Shown: positions 32,913 to 44,197 of the stretch, in pieces | How the letters are laid out: each line of letters opens with the position of its first letter | Numbering within the stretch: position 1 is the first letter of the stretch | Source of the DNA: Pyrenula massariospora | Lineage: Eukaryota; Ascomycota; Eurotiomycetes; Pyrenulales; Pyrenulaceae | Direction of reading: 5' to 3' | NCBI GenBank assembly: GCA_021030905.1 | Contig: JAGFMI010000013.1 | Coordinates: forward strand, 310,001-374,000 | DNA: 64,000 nucleotides | Notes under the pieces: model-generated | Database searches by the model: none | Seen by the model: the letters and a program-made list of their open reading frames with translations, nothing else | Told to the model about the DNA's origin: nothing | Position numbers and translations under genes: made by a program

Positions 32913-34763
32913 ATGTTTGGGAGCTCTCCAACATCGAAACGAGATAAAGAACTGGACACTACAAGTGATTTAACTCCTAAGATTGATACCGAGAATCCCG
33001 CGTCCGAAGGCCCAGGAGGTGGTATACACGTTAAGACTGATAATCTGAGCCCCGCAACTTCGAAGAGAAATAGCCTGAGTTTTCCCTCTGGTAGGAAATC
33101 TCAAGACGAAGGAAGCCCCGCGGGAGAAGGCAAGAAAAGAAGAAGTAGCTCTGCCCAGAAAGCAGCGGCCTTGTTCTCAAGCGCAAGAGCCTCGCTGCAT
33201 CTCACTGGCCACCACGGAGACAAGAGCGAAGTCAGCACTCCTCAGACACCCATGCAGAAATTAGGCAAGACCGATCCGGTCCTGAGCGTACCGCAAGGTT
33301 CGCTCAACAACTCCGCGGGGGAGTCAATGCCTACTCCTCGTTCCTCTTTTAGAGTTGGAGTCACTGAAGATAAGAACAAAAAATGTCGGAGAACAATGGA
33401 GGACACCCATGCCTATCTTTATAACTTTTTGGGCACGCCAGCACCCGCATTACCAGCAGACCCTTCGCAGCAGAATCAGAAGCCGGCCGAGGAAAAGGAT
33501 TCTCCTTTAACGAACTCAACGAATGATCTTTCAGAATCTTCGCAACACATTGTCGAAACGGACAATGGCTATTTTGCTATTTTCGACGGTCACGCCGGAA
33601 CTTTTGCTGCTGAATGGTGTGGAAAAAAGCTTCACGTCATTTTAGAAGATCTCATGCGCAAAAACCCAAACACGCCTGTTCCTGAACTTCTAGATCAAAC
33701 TTTCACATCCGTGGATCAACAATTGGAGAAATTGCCTTTAAAGAACAGCGGAACTACAGCGATAACCGCCGTATTAAGGTGGGAAGATAGAGTACCGAAC
33801 TCGCAGTCTGCGACTGGCTCGACTTCCGTTGCGCCTGCAGCTGCGGCAGTTGCCAAAGCAAACGACGTCGAAGGTGGAGAAACTCCGACGCCAACGCAGG
33901 ACGCACCCACAAAAGGCGAGCCAACAACCGAGGCCGCTGCGAAGGCCGTTCAGAAAGTCCAGGACGCCGCGAGTCGACAACGAGTATTGTACACAGCAAA
34001 TGTTGGAGATGCGAGGATAATATTATGTCGAAATGGAAAGGCTCTACGGCTATCATATGATCACAAGGGCAGCGATGAGAACGAGGGCAAGCGGATATCT
34101 CAAGCGGGCGGTCTTATACTCAACAACCGTGTCAACGGTGTCCTCGCAGTCACGCGGGCTTTAGGTGACTCGTATTTAAAGGATCTCGTAACAGGGCATC
34201 CATATACTACAGAAACCGTGATCCAGCCAGACATTGACGAGTTTCTCATATTAGCATGCGATGGCGTAAGTTCTAGACCCCATAATGTGCTGAACTGTTT
34301 GAAAGCTAATATAAACCCCTAGCTGTGGGATGTATGTTCGGACCAGGAAGCTGTTGACCTGATTCGCCATACGCAATCGCCCCAGGCCGCCTCAAAGATA
34401 TTAGTGGACCACGCACTAGCGCGGTTTTCCACAGACAATCTATCAGTCATGGTAATTCGATTTGACTCGAGACTGATCCAGACAAATACGAACAGCAATA
34501 TTGGCGTGGAGTCTGATCCGGCAAGCAAGGAAAAGGGGGCCATCAGTGAAGTTCAGGCCCTCGTCAATGAAGCGAAACGGAAATCAGGCCTATCCATAGA
34601 ACCAGTAATCGCTTCAGATGGCGAGGATGAGGTATCGAAAGCTGCAATTCAAGAAGCGGAGGATGAAGACCAAGAGCCAGGCCCGGAATTAACGCCAGAA
34701 GGCAGCGTGGAAGCGGAAAAGGTGAAGGCAGTCCAGCAATCTGAAGCGGAAAAGGAAGCCTAG
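32913..34763 (+). CDS. PTC1: Type 2C protein phosphatase, Ptc1-like
   Basis: Mg/Mn-dependent Ser/Thr phosphatase; yeast Ptc1 dampens stress MAP-kinase pathways. Two exons, 32913-34265 and 34323-34763 (57-nt intron, phase 0), give 597 residues. PP2C motifs are in order: [11 protein letters not shown] near 165, [10 protein letters not shown] near 225, [65 protein letters not shown] joined to LWDV, and [10 protein letters not shown]. The metal-binding aspartates are present. The N-terminal 150 residues are Ser-rich and probably disordered. An Ala/Thr/Pro-rich loop of about 60 residues (near 300-350) interrupts the catalytic domain, and an acidic tail of about 95 residues follows it. It converges on the Pol III subunit gene. 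Confidence 0.9.
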
Positions 34764-35248
34764 GAGCTCATGCGCATGCAATTTTTCCACTTCGCGAGTT
34801 CAGCTTGACGAAACCCGAAAGCTTTTCGTGATGAGGTCCGGCTCTAAATGGGGGGGTTTCCGAGTGTACCGGCGTTTTATAACCCCCTTTGCATGAATTG
34901 GTTGGGGTTTTATGTATAGACTCAAGGAGATGAGGATTGGAATGGGCACCCTCAAATGTTTTCGCTGAATACCATTGGTCGTCGGTCCGGCTAAGGACTA
35001 GCGGAGCATAATCCTCAGAATCCGAGATCATACTTCTACGGATCTCGCATGAATATGATGTACAACGATCAGGCTTGTACTGGGCGACTAAATTGGCAAG
35101 ATACAACGTCGAGTGCGCATCCTTACATAGAGCCTCCGCAATCCAAATGAGGTTTCACAACCTAAACTGCACGATAGCTTTAACAAACCCTTTCCCTCTA
35201 CCTTTCCCAGAAAAAAACCTAAGACCAATAACCTCTGCACCACAATCC
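34764..35248. other. Convergent intergenic region (PP2C / Pol III C17)
   Basis: About 485 bp between facing stop codons, expected to hold both 3' UTRs. No gene is visible. It is moderately AT-rich and ends abruptly at the C-rich block that begins near 35,240 in the C17 gene. Confidence 0.5.
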
Positions 35249-36061
35249 CTACCCCTCCCCACCTCCTCCCCCTTCTTCTTCCCCCTCCTCCTCCACCCCC
35301 TTCTCCCTCTCCCTCTCCTTCGCCCTCCCAACCACATCCCTCACCACCCTCAAAATCCCCTCCACATCCTCCGGCTGGTACCGCTCGTCCATCTCCTCGA
35401 CCACGCTCTGCAGCAACTGCTCATCTCCCTGCCCCTCCTCCTCCCCTTCCTCTTCCTCCTGCTGCGGTTGTGGTTGACCGTTCGGCTGTGCGGGCGGCCG
35501 CTCGAGCCCGAGCCCGAGGTTGATGATCATCAGGATCTCGGCCTGGGTGAGGGCGTAGGGGCGGAGGCCGGTGAGGAGGTCGTGGAGCCAGAGGGCGGGT
35601 GGGGGGAGGGCGAGGAGGTGCGGGGAGAGGGTGTGGATGGAGGTTTCGAGCTATTGGGGTGGGGGGAGGGGGTTAGGGGTGTGGTGGACATGGGGTACGT
35701 GAGGAACGAAGGGGAAGTAATAGGGTGTATTTTAGTGCTGTGTATGTAGCTGGGTACTGAAAAGGCAGAAAGAGACAGGCAAAAGTGTAGTCATCATATC
35801 CCAGGGCTGCGAAACCATGCTAAAAGCTTAGAAAAATTCGGTGACATACATCCTTCAAAACTTTGTCATACCCCGTGAGGTTCGGCGGGCGATATACGCC
35901 CATATTGACCTGCGGTTCCCGCTTGCGCTGCTGCTGTTTTCGCAACGAAGCGAGGACCTCAGCGTTCGTCAATACCGCAGACTGCGGGTCGAGGATCTAT
36001 ACCCGTCAGATGAGCAAGATGACTGGGGCTTATGTAGGGGATTTTGCTGTCGTACCTTCAT
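35249..36061 (-). CDS. RPC17: RNA polymerase III subunit C17 (Rpc17/RPC9), Rpb4-like
   Basis: Subunit of the Pol III stalk that, with C25, helps recruit TFIIIB and initiate transcription of tRNA and 5S genes. Exons 36056-36061 (only ATG AAG), 35850-35996 and 35249-35650 join in phase (introns 59 and 199 nt), giving 184 residues. The start MKILDPQSAVLTNAEVLASL fits the family, followed by RPPNLTGYDKVLKD. The HRDC-like core is GLRPYALTQAEILMIINLGL and LLQSVVEEMDERYQPEDVEG. Two Glu/Gln/Gly-rich segments are unusual: one between the last two core blocks, the other forming the C-terminus. The coding strand changes from extremely C-rich (35,650-35,530) to extremely G-rich (35,340-35,250). The 199-nt intron is long for this genome, and an extra small exon is possible. 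Confidence 0.85.
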
Positions 36062-36708
36062 TGTATTTAACCTCGAGCACTTGCAATTGAATGTCGAGAA
36101 TTATTTTTGCGGCTTGTTTAAATTTCTAACTAGTAGCCTCTATGGAGTTGAATATGCATCTGGTTTTCTCCCGATCATCTGATTGTATTAAACTCTATTA
36201 TGGGTATTTGGCAACAAGATACGGAATTTTAGGGCAAAGAGGTGTTTCACGGGCTCTGTAAATGTAGATTAAAATGTCAAAGAGGTGTCTATCACCAAGA
36301 ATGTAAGTCACGTATAGGAAGGTAGGTGTGTGGAAACGCTTGGAGTAATGGAAAATGTTCGAGCCTGCCCGCGTGTCTCCTCTATACTTCTAGAAATTGG
36401 CGCAGAATTGATTCTACGGGAACCTCCTTGCAACGCTACGAAAATTAAAGTTAAAATGCTACGGGACTGTTGAGACTGAGGTATAATCGCATCAAATTGA
36501 AGACATTGGACATTTTCGCCCTGAGATGTCTAGATAGATGAACACCGACTGAAGGTCTTGCATCGTGGATACACAGGATCTTGAACGCCAGACTCGTTTG
36601 ATACACATGCCTCGCAATGCCATTTTATACGCCTCAAAAAGTAAACAACTCAAACCAGTCCGACCGTCGAAAGAGCTCGTCAAGAAGGTAGACGGAAAGG
36701 CAACCCGC
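36062..36708. other. Intergenic region between C17 and Nop58
   Basis: About 650 bp, AT-rich, between the C17 start and the Nop58 stop on minus. It should hold the C17 promoter and the Nop58 3' UTR. No gene is seen. Confidence 0.5.
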
Positions 36709-39022
36709 CTATGCTTTTGACTTCTTCTTCTTCTTCTCAGACTTCCCCTCTCCACCGTCCACTTCTTCTGCTGCCCTCTTTCTTTTCTTGCTAATTGCGT
36801 CCTCGTTGGCCGCTGCTACTTTTGCCGCCTCTTTTTCAGCCCTTTTCTTTGCTTTCTTGATGTCCTTTTTAGAGATTGCGACAGGGGTTCCATCAGCCTC
36901 GAATCTGATCTCCCCACGTTCTAATTTCCGTTTGTACCTCGCCACTGGTAGACCTGCCTTTGCTGCCGGTTGTAGATATTGAGCGTCGTCCCGTTCCTCT
37001 CTTCTCTTGATTTGTTGTGCTTTCTTCTCGCGCCTTTCTTTCCGATCAAGTCTTCGGGCTAATTTCTCGTTACGGATCTTCTTTGCAGCTGATTTGGTGG
37101 CCGACAAGGCGAGGTTACGTTCATGCCGTTCAATTTTTCGAAGTCGTTTAGCTTCTTTGGTATTACCTAGTATACTGGACTGCCAATTCCGCTCTTGCGC
37201 GGTGGCGGAGTCTGCCGATAGAGCAGAATCTGATGAGGGCGTGGGAATGGTATCGGAACTTGCATCATCTGTTCCATTAACTTTAGAGCCGTTCATTTGG
37301 ATCTTCAGCCCTGGCGGCGTGGATTGTTTAGCAGCCTGCTTTTCTTCTTCATCCTCCGCTTCTTCCTCTTCATCGTCGACACTGTCTTTCATAGATACCG
37401 TAGGAAGTCTAGAGTCGTCCAACGTCTCATCTTCCATGCTTCGATCATTTAGCTCCGCGTCAGGCTCTGCAACCACCTCCACTAATTTCTTCTTCTTCTT
37501 CTCTTTCTTCTCCCTCTTCTCCTTCTTCTCCTTCTTCGTCATCGCTTTGTCATCTGCCGCAACAGGCTCCTGCTTTTGCGGTGCTTCATCTCCCGCCAGA
37601 CCGTCTGCGTCGGGGTTGTATTTCCTAGCTTCTTTGATTTCCCATTTTTTCGGCTGTGCAGTAGCAATACCATTTGGCGCAATTGCCACGCCCCTTGGTT
37701 TTAACGGCTTGCCTTCCAATGCTGCTAATTTCCGCTCGAGACGGAACCTTGACTCTAGGCCCAAGGCTGCCTTTTCATCTTCTCCAATGTCGGCTTCGTT
37801 CTCCCCCCATTCCTGGAGCGCGTCGACCCTGAGACCAATCGCGGCCTTTGCAGCAAGTACCCTTGCCATTTTTCCCTTGTTTTTCCCGGTAGCTTGTCCG
37901 ATCAAGGACGCATGATATATTAGACCATACTTTGGCGTATCATGCTTCGTCTTAAGTGCTCGGAAAAGTGCCTTCTCAGCGCCGAGGATCTGAATGGTAC
38001 TGGCGGGACTCTTCGAAAGATTCATCAGGCTCCCTGCATGGGCTATTAGTCGAGCTCCTACAAGTTCTCCCACTAGTGTTGTCAAATTCGGAGCAATGGC
38101 AGTCATCCGGGCAGAAAGATAGCTCGCTAGCTGCTGCCTATACTCCGTGAAATCTACGACTTGTTGAGCAAGAGCCTGAATGTTGTCCAGGTCTTCTTGT
38201 GTAATTTCTGTCCCCATGGAACGATCTGCAGCTGATTTAACGGCAGTCTCAATCTCTTCTGGAAGAATCTCAGCCAGATCCGTCTTCTCGAAGTTGCTTC
38301 GCATTCCCATCTTCAAGACAACCTTGGCATAAGCGAGGTTGTCGTTAAGAATCTTGGCCATCTCAGGAAAATGCCAGCCATACCATTCCTTCACACGCAT
38401 AGCATATGTATTGAGCTCCTTGTCTAGGTCGTCCAAAAGCCCGATGGCTTGCACAATCATGGTGTCAATTTTGTCCGGAGAGAATTTAAGTTTATGTCGG
38501 GCAAGAGAATGCGAAAGACCAAGAGACATTGTGTTGACATCTTCGGGAATGAGTCCAGGAATGAGTGAGGGAAGGTGATTTCGAATGGCGCGGTAGAGGT
38601 CCGTCGTGGTAGAGTCTGCGATAGCCTTGATCTCCAAGCCAGGAAGCTTGCCAATTGCATTACCCAGTTTGGGATCCGCCACGGCCAAAGAAACCTTCTT
38701 CTCATCCTTGATAGAATCGAGAAGTTGTGACAGTCGGGAAGTAACCTTGCCTTCAACGACAGCTGCGACTTCTTCCAGAGCGGTGGCTGCGCTGTCGAAT
38801 TTTTGAAAACTCTTGAGTTTCAGTCTTTTGAGAGCTTTTGTCAGTCCTTCTATGATGCTCTATAGGGGTAAGGAGCAGTAGGAGAGAGGGTACTAACAGG
38901 CTCGATATTCCCTCGGCGCTTTCAGTCTGGGAAGCAATATCATCACGTTTGAGGAGCTTCTTATCTGTTGCCTTCAACAACGCATATCCCGCACTGGTCT
39001 CAGTAAGAATAAAGAGGGTCAT
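36709..39022 (-). CDS. NOP58: Nop58/Nop5, core protein of box C/D snoRNPs
   Basis: Nucleolar scaffold of box C/D snoRNPs, which direct 2'-O-methylation and processing of pre-rRNA. Exon 1 is 38898-39022 ([20 protein letters not shown]...), joined to exon 2 at 36709-38857 by a short 40-nt intron whose acceptor is placed by reading frame. The product is 757 residues. Family blocks include [20 protein letters not shown], the coiled-coil [20 protein letters not shown], the Nop domain [20 protein letters not shown] and [20 protein letters not shown]. The tail after about residue 480 is unusually long: the normal Lys/Glu repeats are followed by about 150 residues of basic helix ([20 protein letters not shown]). 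The intron position should be checked with RNA data. It is divergent from Vma6. Confidence 0.93.
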
Positions 39023-39385
39023 GATTGTGGAGCGCCTGCCCTCAGGCGTAGAGAAGAGGCGCCAAGTTTGATTGCAATTCCGGGTAGTCGAGACTGTGAA
39101 TGTGGAGTTGTCCACCACTATAGCAGGAGCACCGGAGTGTGGAAGAAGTTCTCCACCTGAGATTTTTTGCGGATGTGAATGCCAAGATTCAAGGGCCTTC
39201 GCGGTGGGGGATAGCTGTAGCACCAAACAGGCTTAGTGTGACATAACGGAAGCTTCCGCCGTACAACTCTGAACAGCTGGTGACGCCTGTACTGGAGGTT
39301 GAGGCCAGCAGCAGACCTAAAATTGGACAAGGAGACCAGAGCATCTTCCCAATTAGCATTCTAACGACCTTACCTGGGAGAAGAC
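39023..39385. other. Divergent promoter region between Nop58 and Vma6
   Basis: This 363-bp region lies between two divergent start codons and should serve as a shared promoter. No gene is visible. Confidence 0.5.
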
Positions 39386-40637
39386 ATGGAAGGACTGTTC
39401 TTCAATGTCAATGGAGGGTAAGCAAACCCTGTCTCTGATCTGGAGCTACTGCTTACCACTATTGTCAAGATATATCGAAGGCATCGTCCGCGGATATCGA
39501 AACGCCCTTTTGACCGGCCAGAACTATGGAAATTTGACGCAATGCGAGACTATCGACGGTATGCGCCTCTCAAGAGCATTTCTTTTTCCGGCACTTCTGA
39601 CAACCCTAGACGTCAAGTTGCAGCTAGGGCCTTCCTATGGAGATTTTTTAGCTTCGCTTCCCCCGAATCCATCCACTTCAGCCCTTGCGAACAAGACAAC
39701 AGATAAGCTTGTTGCGGACTTCAGATATCTGCAAGGTCAAGCAACCGGTTCTCTCGCAAAATTCATGGAATATCTTACCTATGGTTACATGATCGATAAT
39801 GTTGCACTCCTTATCACTGGAACGTTACATGAAAGAGACACCCGAGAGCTTTTAGAGCGATGTCACCCTCTAGGCTGGTTTGAAACGATGCCAGTTCTTT
39901 GTGTTGCTACAAATATCGAAGAGCTATATAACTCGGTTCTCATTGAGACGCCGCTTGCACCATACTTCAAGGGCAGTCTTAGCCACCAAGATTTGGATGA
40001 ACTCAATATCGAGATTGTACGGAATACACTGTACAAGAACTATCTCGAAGACTTTCACCACTTCGTGAACACCCATCCTGAGATGGCAGGGACACCAACT
40101 GCTGAGATCATGTCAGAAGTTTTGGAGTTTGAAGCCGATCGGAGAGCAATCAACATCACGCTAAACTCGTTCGGGACCGAACTCTCTAAAACTGAGCGGA
40201 GAAAGCTCTATCCAGAATTCGGGAAGCTGCATCCTGAAGGATCATTAATGCTCTCTCGGGCAGACGACATTGAAAGCGTAGCTCTTGCGGTAAGCGGGGT
40301 TCAAGACTACAAAGCCTTTTTCGATACTGTAGGCTTAAACCAAGGTGGCGGGGCTGGGGCTGGTAATATGGCCGGTGGTAGCGGCAATGAAGGGAAGAGT
40401 CTGGAGGACATGTTTTACCAGAAGGAAATGGAATTGGCGAAACTGGTGTTTACTATGCAATTCACCCATGCGGTTATCTATGCGTGGGTGAAGCTGCGAG
40501 AACAGGTAAGTTATCGGCCCACATCAAGCCAGATCTCAAGCTGACTCTCTTAGGAAATCCGCAACATTACGTGGATCTCTGAATGCATTGCACAAAGTCA
40601 GAAGGACCGAATAGGGAATTATATCAGTGTCTTCTAA
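39386..40637 (+). CDS. VMA6: V-type ATPase subunit d (Vma6)
   Basis: Subunit d of the vacuolar proton pump; it sits on top of the c-ring and links the central stalk of V1 to Vo. Four exons, 39386-39417, 39470-39558, 39610-40505 and 40554-40637 (introns 52, 51 and 48 nt), give 366 residues. The start MEGLFFNVNGGYIEGIVRGY is the family N-terminus. Other blocks are LTYGYMIDNVALLITGTLHE, CHPLGWFETMPVLCVATNIE, ETPLAPYFKGSLSHQDLDEL, ILNSFGTEL-type sequence read here as ITLNSFGTELSKTERRKLYP, and the C-terminus EIRNITWISECIAQSQKDRI ending in YISVF. A Gly-rich loop (GGGAGAGNMAGGSGNEG) lies near residue 305-320. The small first exon hides the true start. Confidence 0.96.
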
Positions 40638-41385
40638 GCCCTGTGCCTTTATCTGGTACGAGCTTCGGCGCTTTCTCCTTGTTGTGGTGCGGAATTGGCG
40701 TGGGGTTCCAATTGTTGCTTCCAGCATTAGCAAGGTTGGCATGGCGTTCGTAAACGGATAGCAACTTGAGCCGGTAAGAGAACACCTTCACCCGGCTCCT
40801 CGGTGGGACTTGTATGACAAATAACACAAGTTTCCAAAATCATTCCCAATTTTTATAGTTTTAGGGGTTGCGGTTGATCCAGGTGCATGGCTGAGCTGAA
40901 GAACACATGCAGAGATCTATGACCCAAAGAGGTCTTAAGTCTGTTGGAAAATCATTGCTTGAAGAACTTTGCAGCATTGGGTGGTTTCACTGGACACCCA
41001 CAACTCCAACGACACAGCGCCTGAAGAAGCTGTTGGTATTCTTTCGGCACACTGCACTCATGCGCCAAGAGGTGGAAGGAAATTTCAAGCCGACTGTTCA
41101 ACGTAGCCATCACGATCCTGGTCAAGCCGTATCCTTGACACGGAAACCGATGATTTGCACTTGGGGCTATTAAACCTGTGGCAGTCACTTTCTGCACTAG
41201 GCGTCCTCTGACCAAGAATCCTACCTGGCACCTTAATGGATGCCAACGGGATTCTCTGCCAACCAACCCTACAGGTCTATCAAATTTCACGAAACGTCTT
41301 AAGCGAGCGAGTCACGCTAGCTGGAACACTGGGCCGCCACGAACCAGTGTGTTTCGATCGATGCGAAAATGCAAGACGCGCAGAT

Positions 41386-41395
41386 CCCACGTGGG
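41386..41395. promoter_or_regulatory. CACGTG palindrome (possible bHLH/bZIP site)
   Basis: Perfect 10-bp palindrome CCCACGTGGG. CACGTG is the core site of several fungal bHLH factors. Regulatory use is an inference; it lies far from the nearest start codon. Confidence 0.25.
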
Positions 41396-41588
41396 CTGAC
41401 AAGGATTTACCCCGAGCTAGCAGACATCCAACTTCGGGTTTAGTAGCCGCCTCCAGCTTCAGCGCCAGCACTGGGGGTGGACGCGACGCAAGTCTTTGTT
41501 CAGTCCGAGAGAAGCCAGTCAGGGGATGCAGATGGCAGGTTTCATTGCTCAAAGTACGCCCCCTAACGACTTTTCTGACTGAGACACT

Positions 41589-41598
41589 CCCACGTGGG
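41589..41598. promoter_or_regulatory. CACGTG palindrome, second copy
   Basis: The same CCCACGTGGG palindrome as the one 203 bp to the left. Repetition of a 10-bp palindrome at this spacing in a gene-free stretch is suggestive, but function is unproven. Confidence 0.25.
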
Positions 41599-42830
41599 CG
41601 CCTGTTTAAATTCACCACATTGGGCTTCTAGAAGCGCCACCGTAAGCATCGACAGCTCCCTTATCTAGGCATCGTCCTCCCTCTGTACAACTCTATTGTA
41701 CTTTCGATACGGAATACGGAATTGGTCGGGAATGTATTTACTTCATACACAGTTTAAGTCGTCCCGAAAGGGTTGTGTTGTATGCACAGAGGTTGAATTT
41801 GAATGGATCAATCTACAGCTGAATACTGTTCCGAGTGAGGAGAACGTGTTCTGAATTACTTCAGATTTTATCGGCTTTGGCGTTGGAAAGTGGTGGATAG
41901 CCCCTCATGTTCGTTGAACCATCCTCCCTGATCCGCCAGTAGTCTAGCAATTGCTTTTTACAGCCGCCGCTAACTCTCTTTCGATAGGAGAATCGAAGAA
42001 TCAATCATACACTCAGGCTAAATATTCCAAGAGCCTTGCAAATTTCGCAACACTCCGAGACTTCCCCGTGTCTCGATACCTACATTCAGCGTGGCTCCCA
42101 CCTGCTGGCGGCCATATGGTCAGCCACTTTCCGACTCCTCGGGTCAGGTTCGTAGAGCCGCTTCATGTTTTCATTGGACATGACAAATGAGGCGCGCAGC
42201 CTTCGCGTGGATGAGGGATTTCTGACAATGCAGGTCACATTTATACAACGTTGGTGCCCGAAAAGCCTCCTGCTAGACGAATCTTGATTCCTATCCACCG
42301 TCGGCATAAACCACATCTGGCATGCAATCCAGCCAGCGCCTTCATTTAGGCGAATCGTTTTTCGATGTGGTGGCTGGCTGATGTCTTTTTTTTTTTCACA
42401 TTTCACATTTCTTCGCTTCCGCCAATGCGCTGCTAGGTGGTATCAGGATTAGCAGAAACAACTATGCGATCTCTTCCAGCCTCGCAAGGTCTCATACGGC
42501 CATTTTCCATATTCTCTACATCAATGCTAGCCGATGGTTGGAGTCCCACTGTCTCGTCGAGATCGAACATTCACATCTGTTGAGGAAAGGACTCCACGTT
42601 TCTATGTGTTGGGCGTTATCTAAAAGGAAGTTTTCTTCGCTTCCGTATGTGGTAAGGCAACGCAACTTTCGCTATGTCTATTTCAGGTCAAATTTGAGGC
42701 AAATTGTGATGCTATAAGTATGTATCAACGCCCACGTGGCCGTAAGAGTCTGTAACTTTCCCTCACCTTTTCACTGTTTCACTTTGCGAGTGGTCTTTCC
42801 GCCATTCTTGAGGTTGCTTAGGCAAAGAGT

Positions 42831-44197
42831 ATGGGTCAAGAGGCATCAGGACCTATCCTCCTCAGCATACCAATTGATGTTCGATGTCGCATATACGAGA
42901 TTGTCCTTTTCCTACCCACGCATGACCATCTCTCCCTGCTTTCTGTTTGCCGACAAATCCACGAAGAAGCCTTGGAGTATCTCTTCCGCAGGCCCGTTGT
43001 ATTCCATTCTCAGCGCGCTCTCTCAGCCTTCGTGCAGCAGAATCATCCACGGTCTTTATCACTTATTCATGATGTCGCACTCAAAATCGAAGATGCAAGA
43101 GTAGAAGATCATTTACCTATGCTGGCACGACTCGCAGCGGGTACTCTACCGTTCTCATCACCAGAGCATCCGCTCCACCAAGAATATCAGAGACTTCAGA
43201 AGAATCTCAATTATTTTGAGAATATCGAACACTTTGCAATACTACAACCACTGCTGGGAACCCCAGGTGCTCCCCCGGATTTGGTAGAAGAGACGGTGAA
43301 ATTTGTTGCGAACAGATGGCCAAAACTATTAGGCTTAACGCTCATGATAGATACCACGTCTTTGGAATCCCTCGCTTTACTTGGGAATCTGACATCTCTT
43401 CATTTTTCCGGATTTTCCTTGAGTGATCCTGCGCAAACGGCCAAGGTCTTGCGAAATCTTCCATGCCTTATACACCTCAGTATCAGCGGATCTCCGGCCC
43501 CACGTCGACCATGGCAGACGAAGGGAGCTGGCTGGGGACGTCGAACGTTCCAAAGCATTACAAGCTCTACGCTGGCAGCAATAAAGCCTCTGCGCAGTTT
43601 CTCTGTGTCAGAAACGCCGGACATGGGAAGAAATGGGCCTGTTTTTGTCACTCGGAACAACATTGAGGCCATCCGTAATCAGCATGCAAACCATCTGCGG
43701 CATATCAGGATCTCTGCGCCCATGGTTCTCGATCAAGCAACAATCCAGGCAATCCACGAAGTCTTTAAAGTGACAATCTCTCTGGAAAGCGTTGATGTGG
43801 GATGGTTTGGTATTGACATCGTACAAGATGTGGTCGACAGGCTGCCTAGCTCTATAAATGAGATTACTCTGGCTGTCGGTGAAATCGCTCTGCTCGAAGC
43901 CAGGGTAGCGCAGCTCCAACATAGTCTAGGGAGATTCTCAAATCTACGGTCCTTACGGCTTCGGACTAACGAGGATTCTAATGGGCACTTACTTCGCACT
44001 AAGATGTCGGAATTGGCGAACATGCTGTAAGTTTGTCTTTTTGTTAAGAAAATGGCCGTTCAAACTGAGATCATGACTCTAGGGCTAAGAATGCGAGTTG
44101 GAAAGTTTCGTGGAGCCCTTGGCAAGCCGATCCACTTGTTGAAGAGAGGAGTAAAAGTCTAGTGATCTCGGACACTACGACCTTGACGGAGCTGTAG
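42831..44197 (+). CDS. F-box-like / 2EXR-like protein with leucine-rich region
   Basis: Two exons, 42831-44026 and 44083-44197 (56-nt intron), give 436 residues. The N-terminus ILLSIPIDVRCRIYEIVLFL followed by LSLLSVCRQIHEEALEYLFR has the LL.LP.EVR..IYE.VL pattern found in many fungal F-box-like and 2EXR proteins. The middle contains leucine-rich repeat-like pieces (SLESLALLGNLTSLHFSGFS, VLRNLPCLIHLSISGS, LGRFSNLRSLRLRTNED). Proteins of this type may be substrate adaptors for SCF ubiquitin ligases, but the N-terminal motif alone does not prove Skp1 binding. The second exon gives a Trp-rich tail (SWKVSWSPWQADP). No specific target or pathway can be inferred. Confidence 0.75.

Larger units (their letters stand above)
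40638..42830. other. Gene-free stretch with several CACGTG palindromes
   Basis: About 2.2 kb between Vma6 and the F-box-like gene, unusually long for this dense part of the window. Frames such as 40907-41173 and 41236-41631 have no family features, and several run antisense to each other. Perfect CCCACGTGGG palindromes lie at 41386-41395 and 41589-41598, and CCCACGTGGC at 42731-42740. A T-run lies at 42,387-42,397. The content is otherwise unexplained. Confidence 0.5.

Noticed and set aside
37007-37915. 302-codon plus-strand frame rich in Ser and Phe
   Set aside because: It lies entirely antisense to the Nop58 exon and mirrors its Lys/Glu codons, so it is a shadow.
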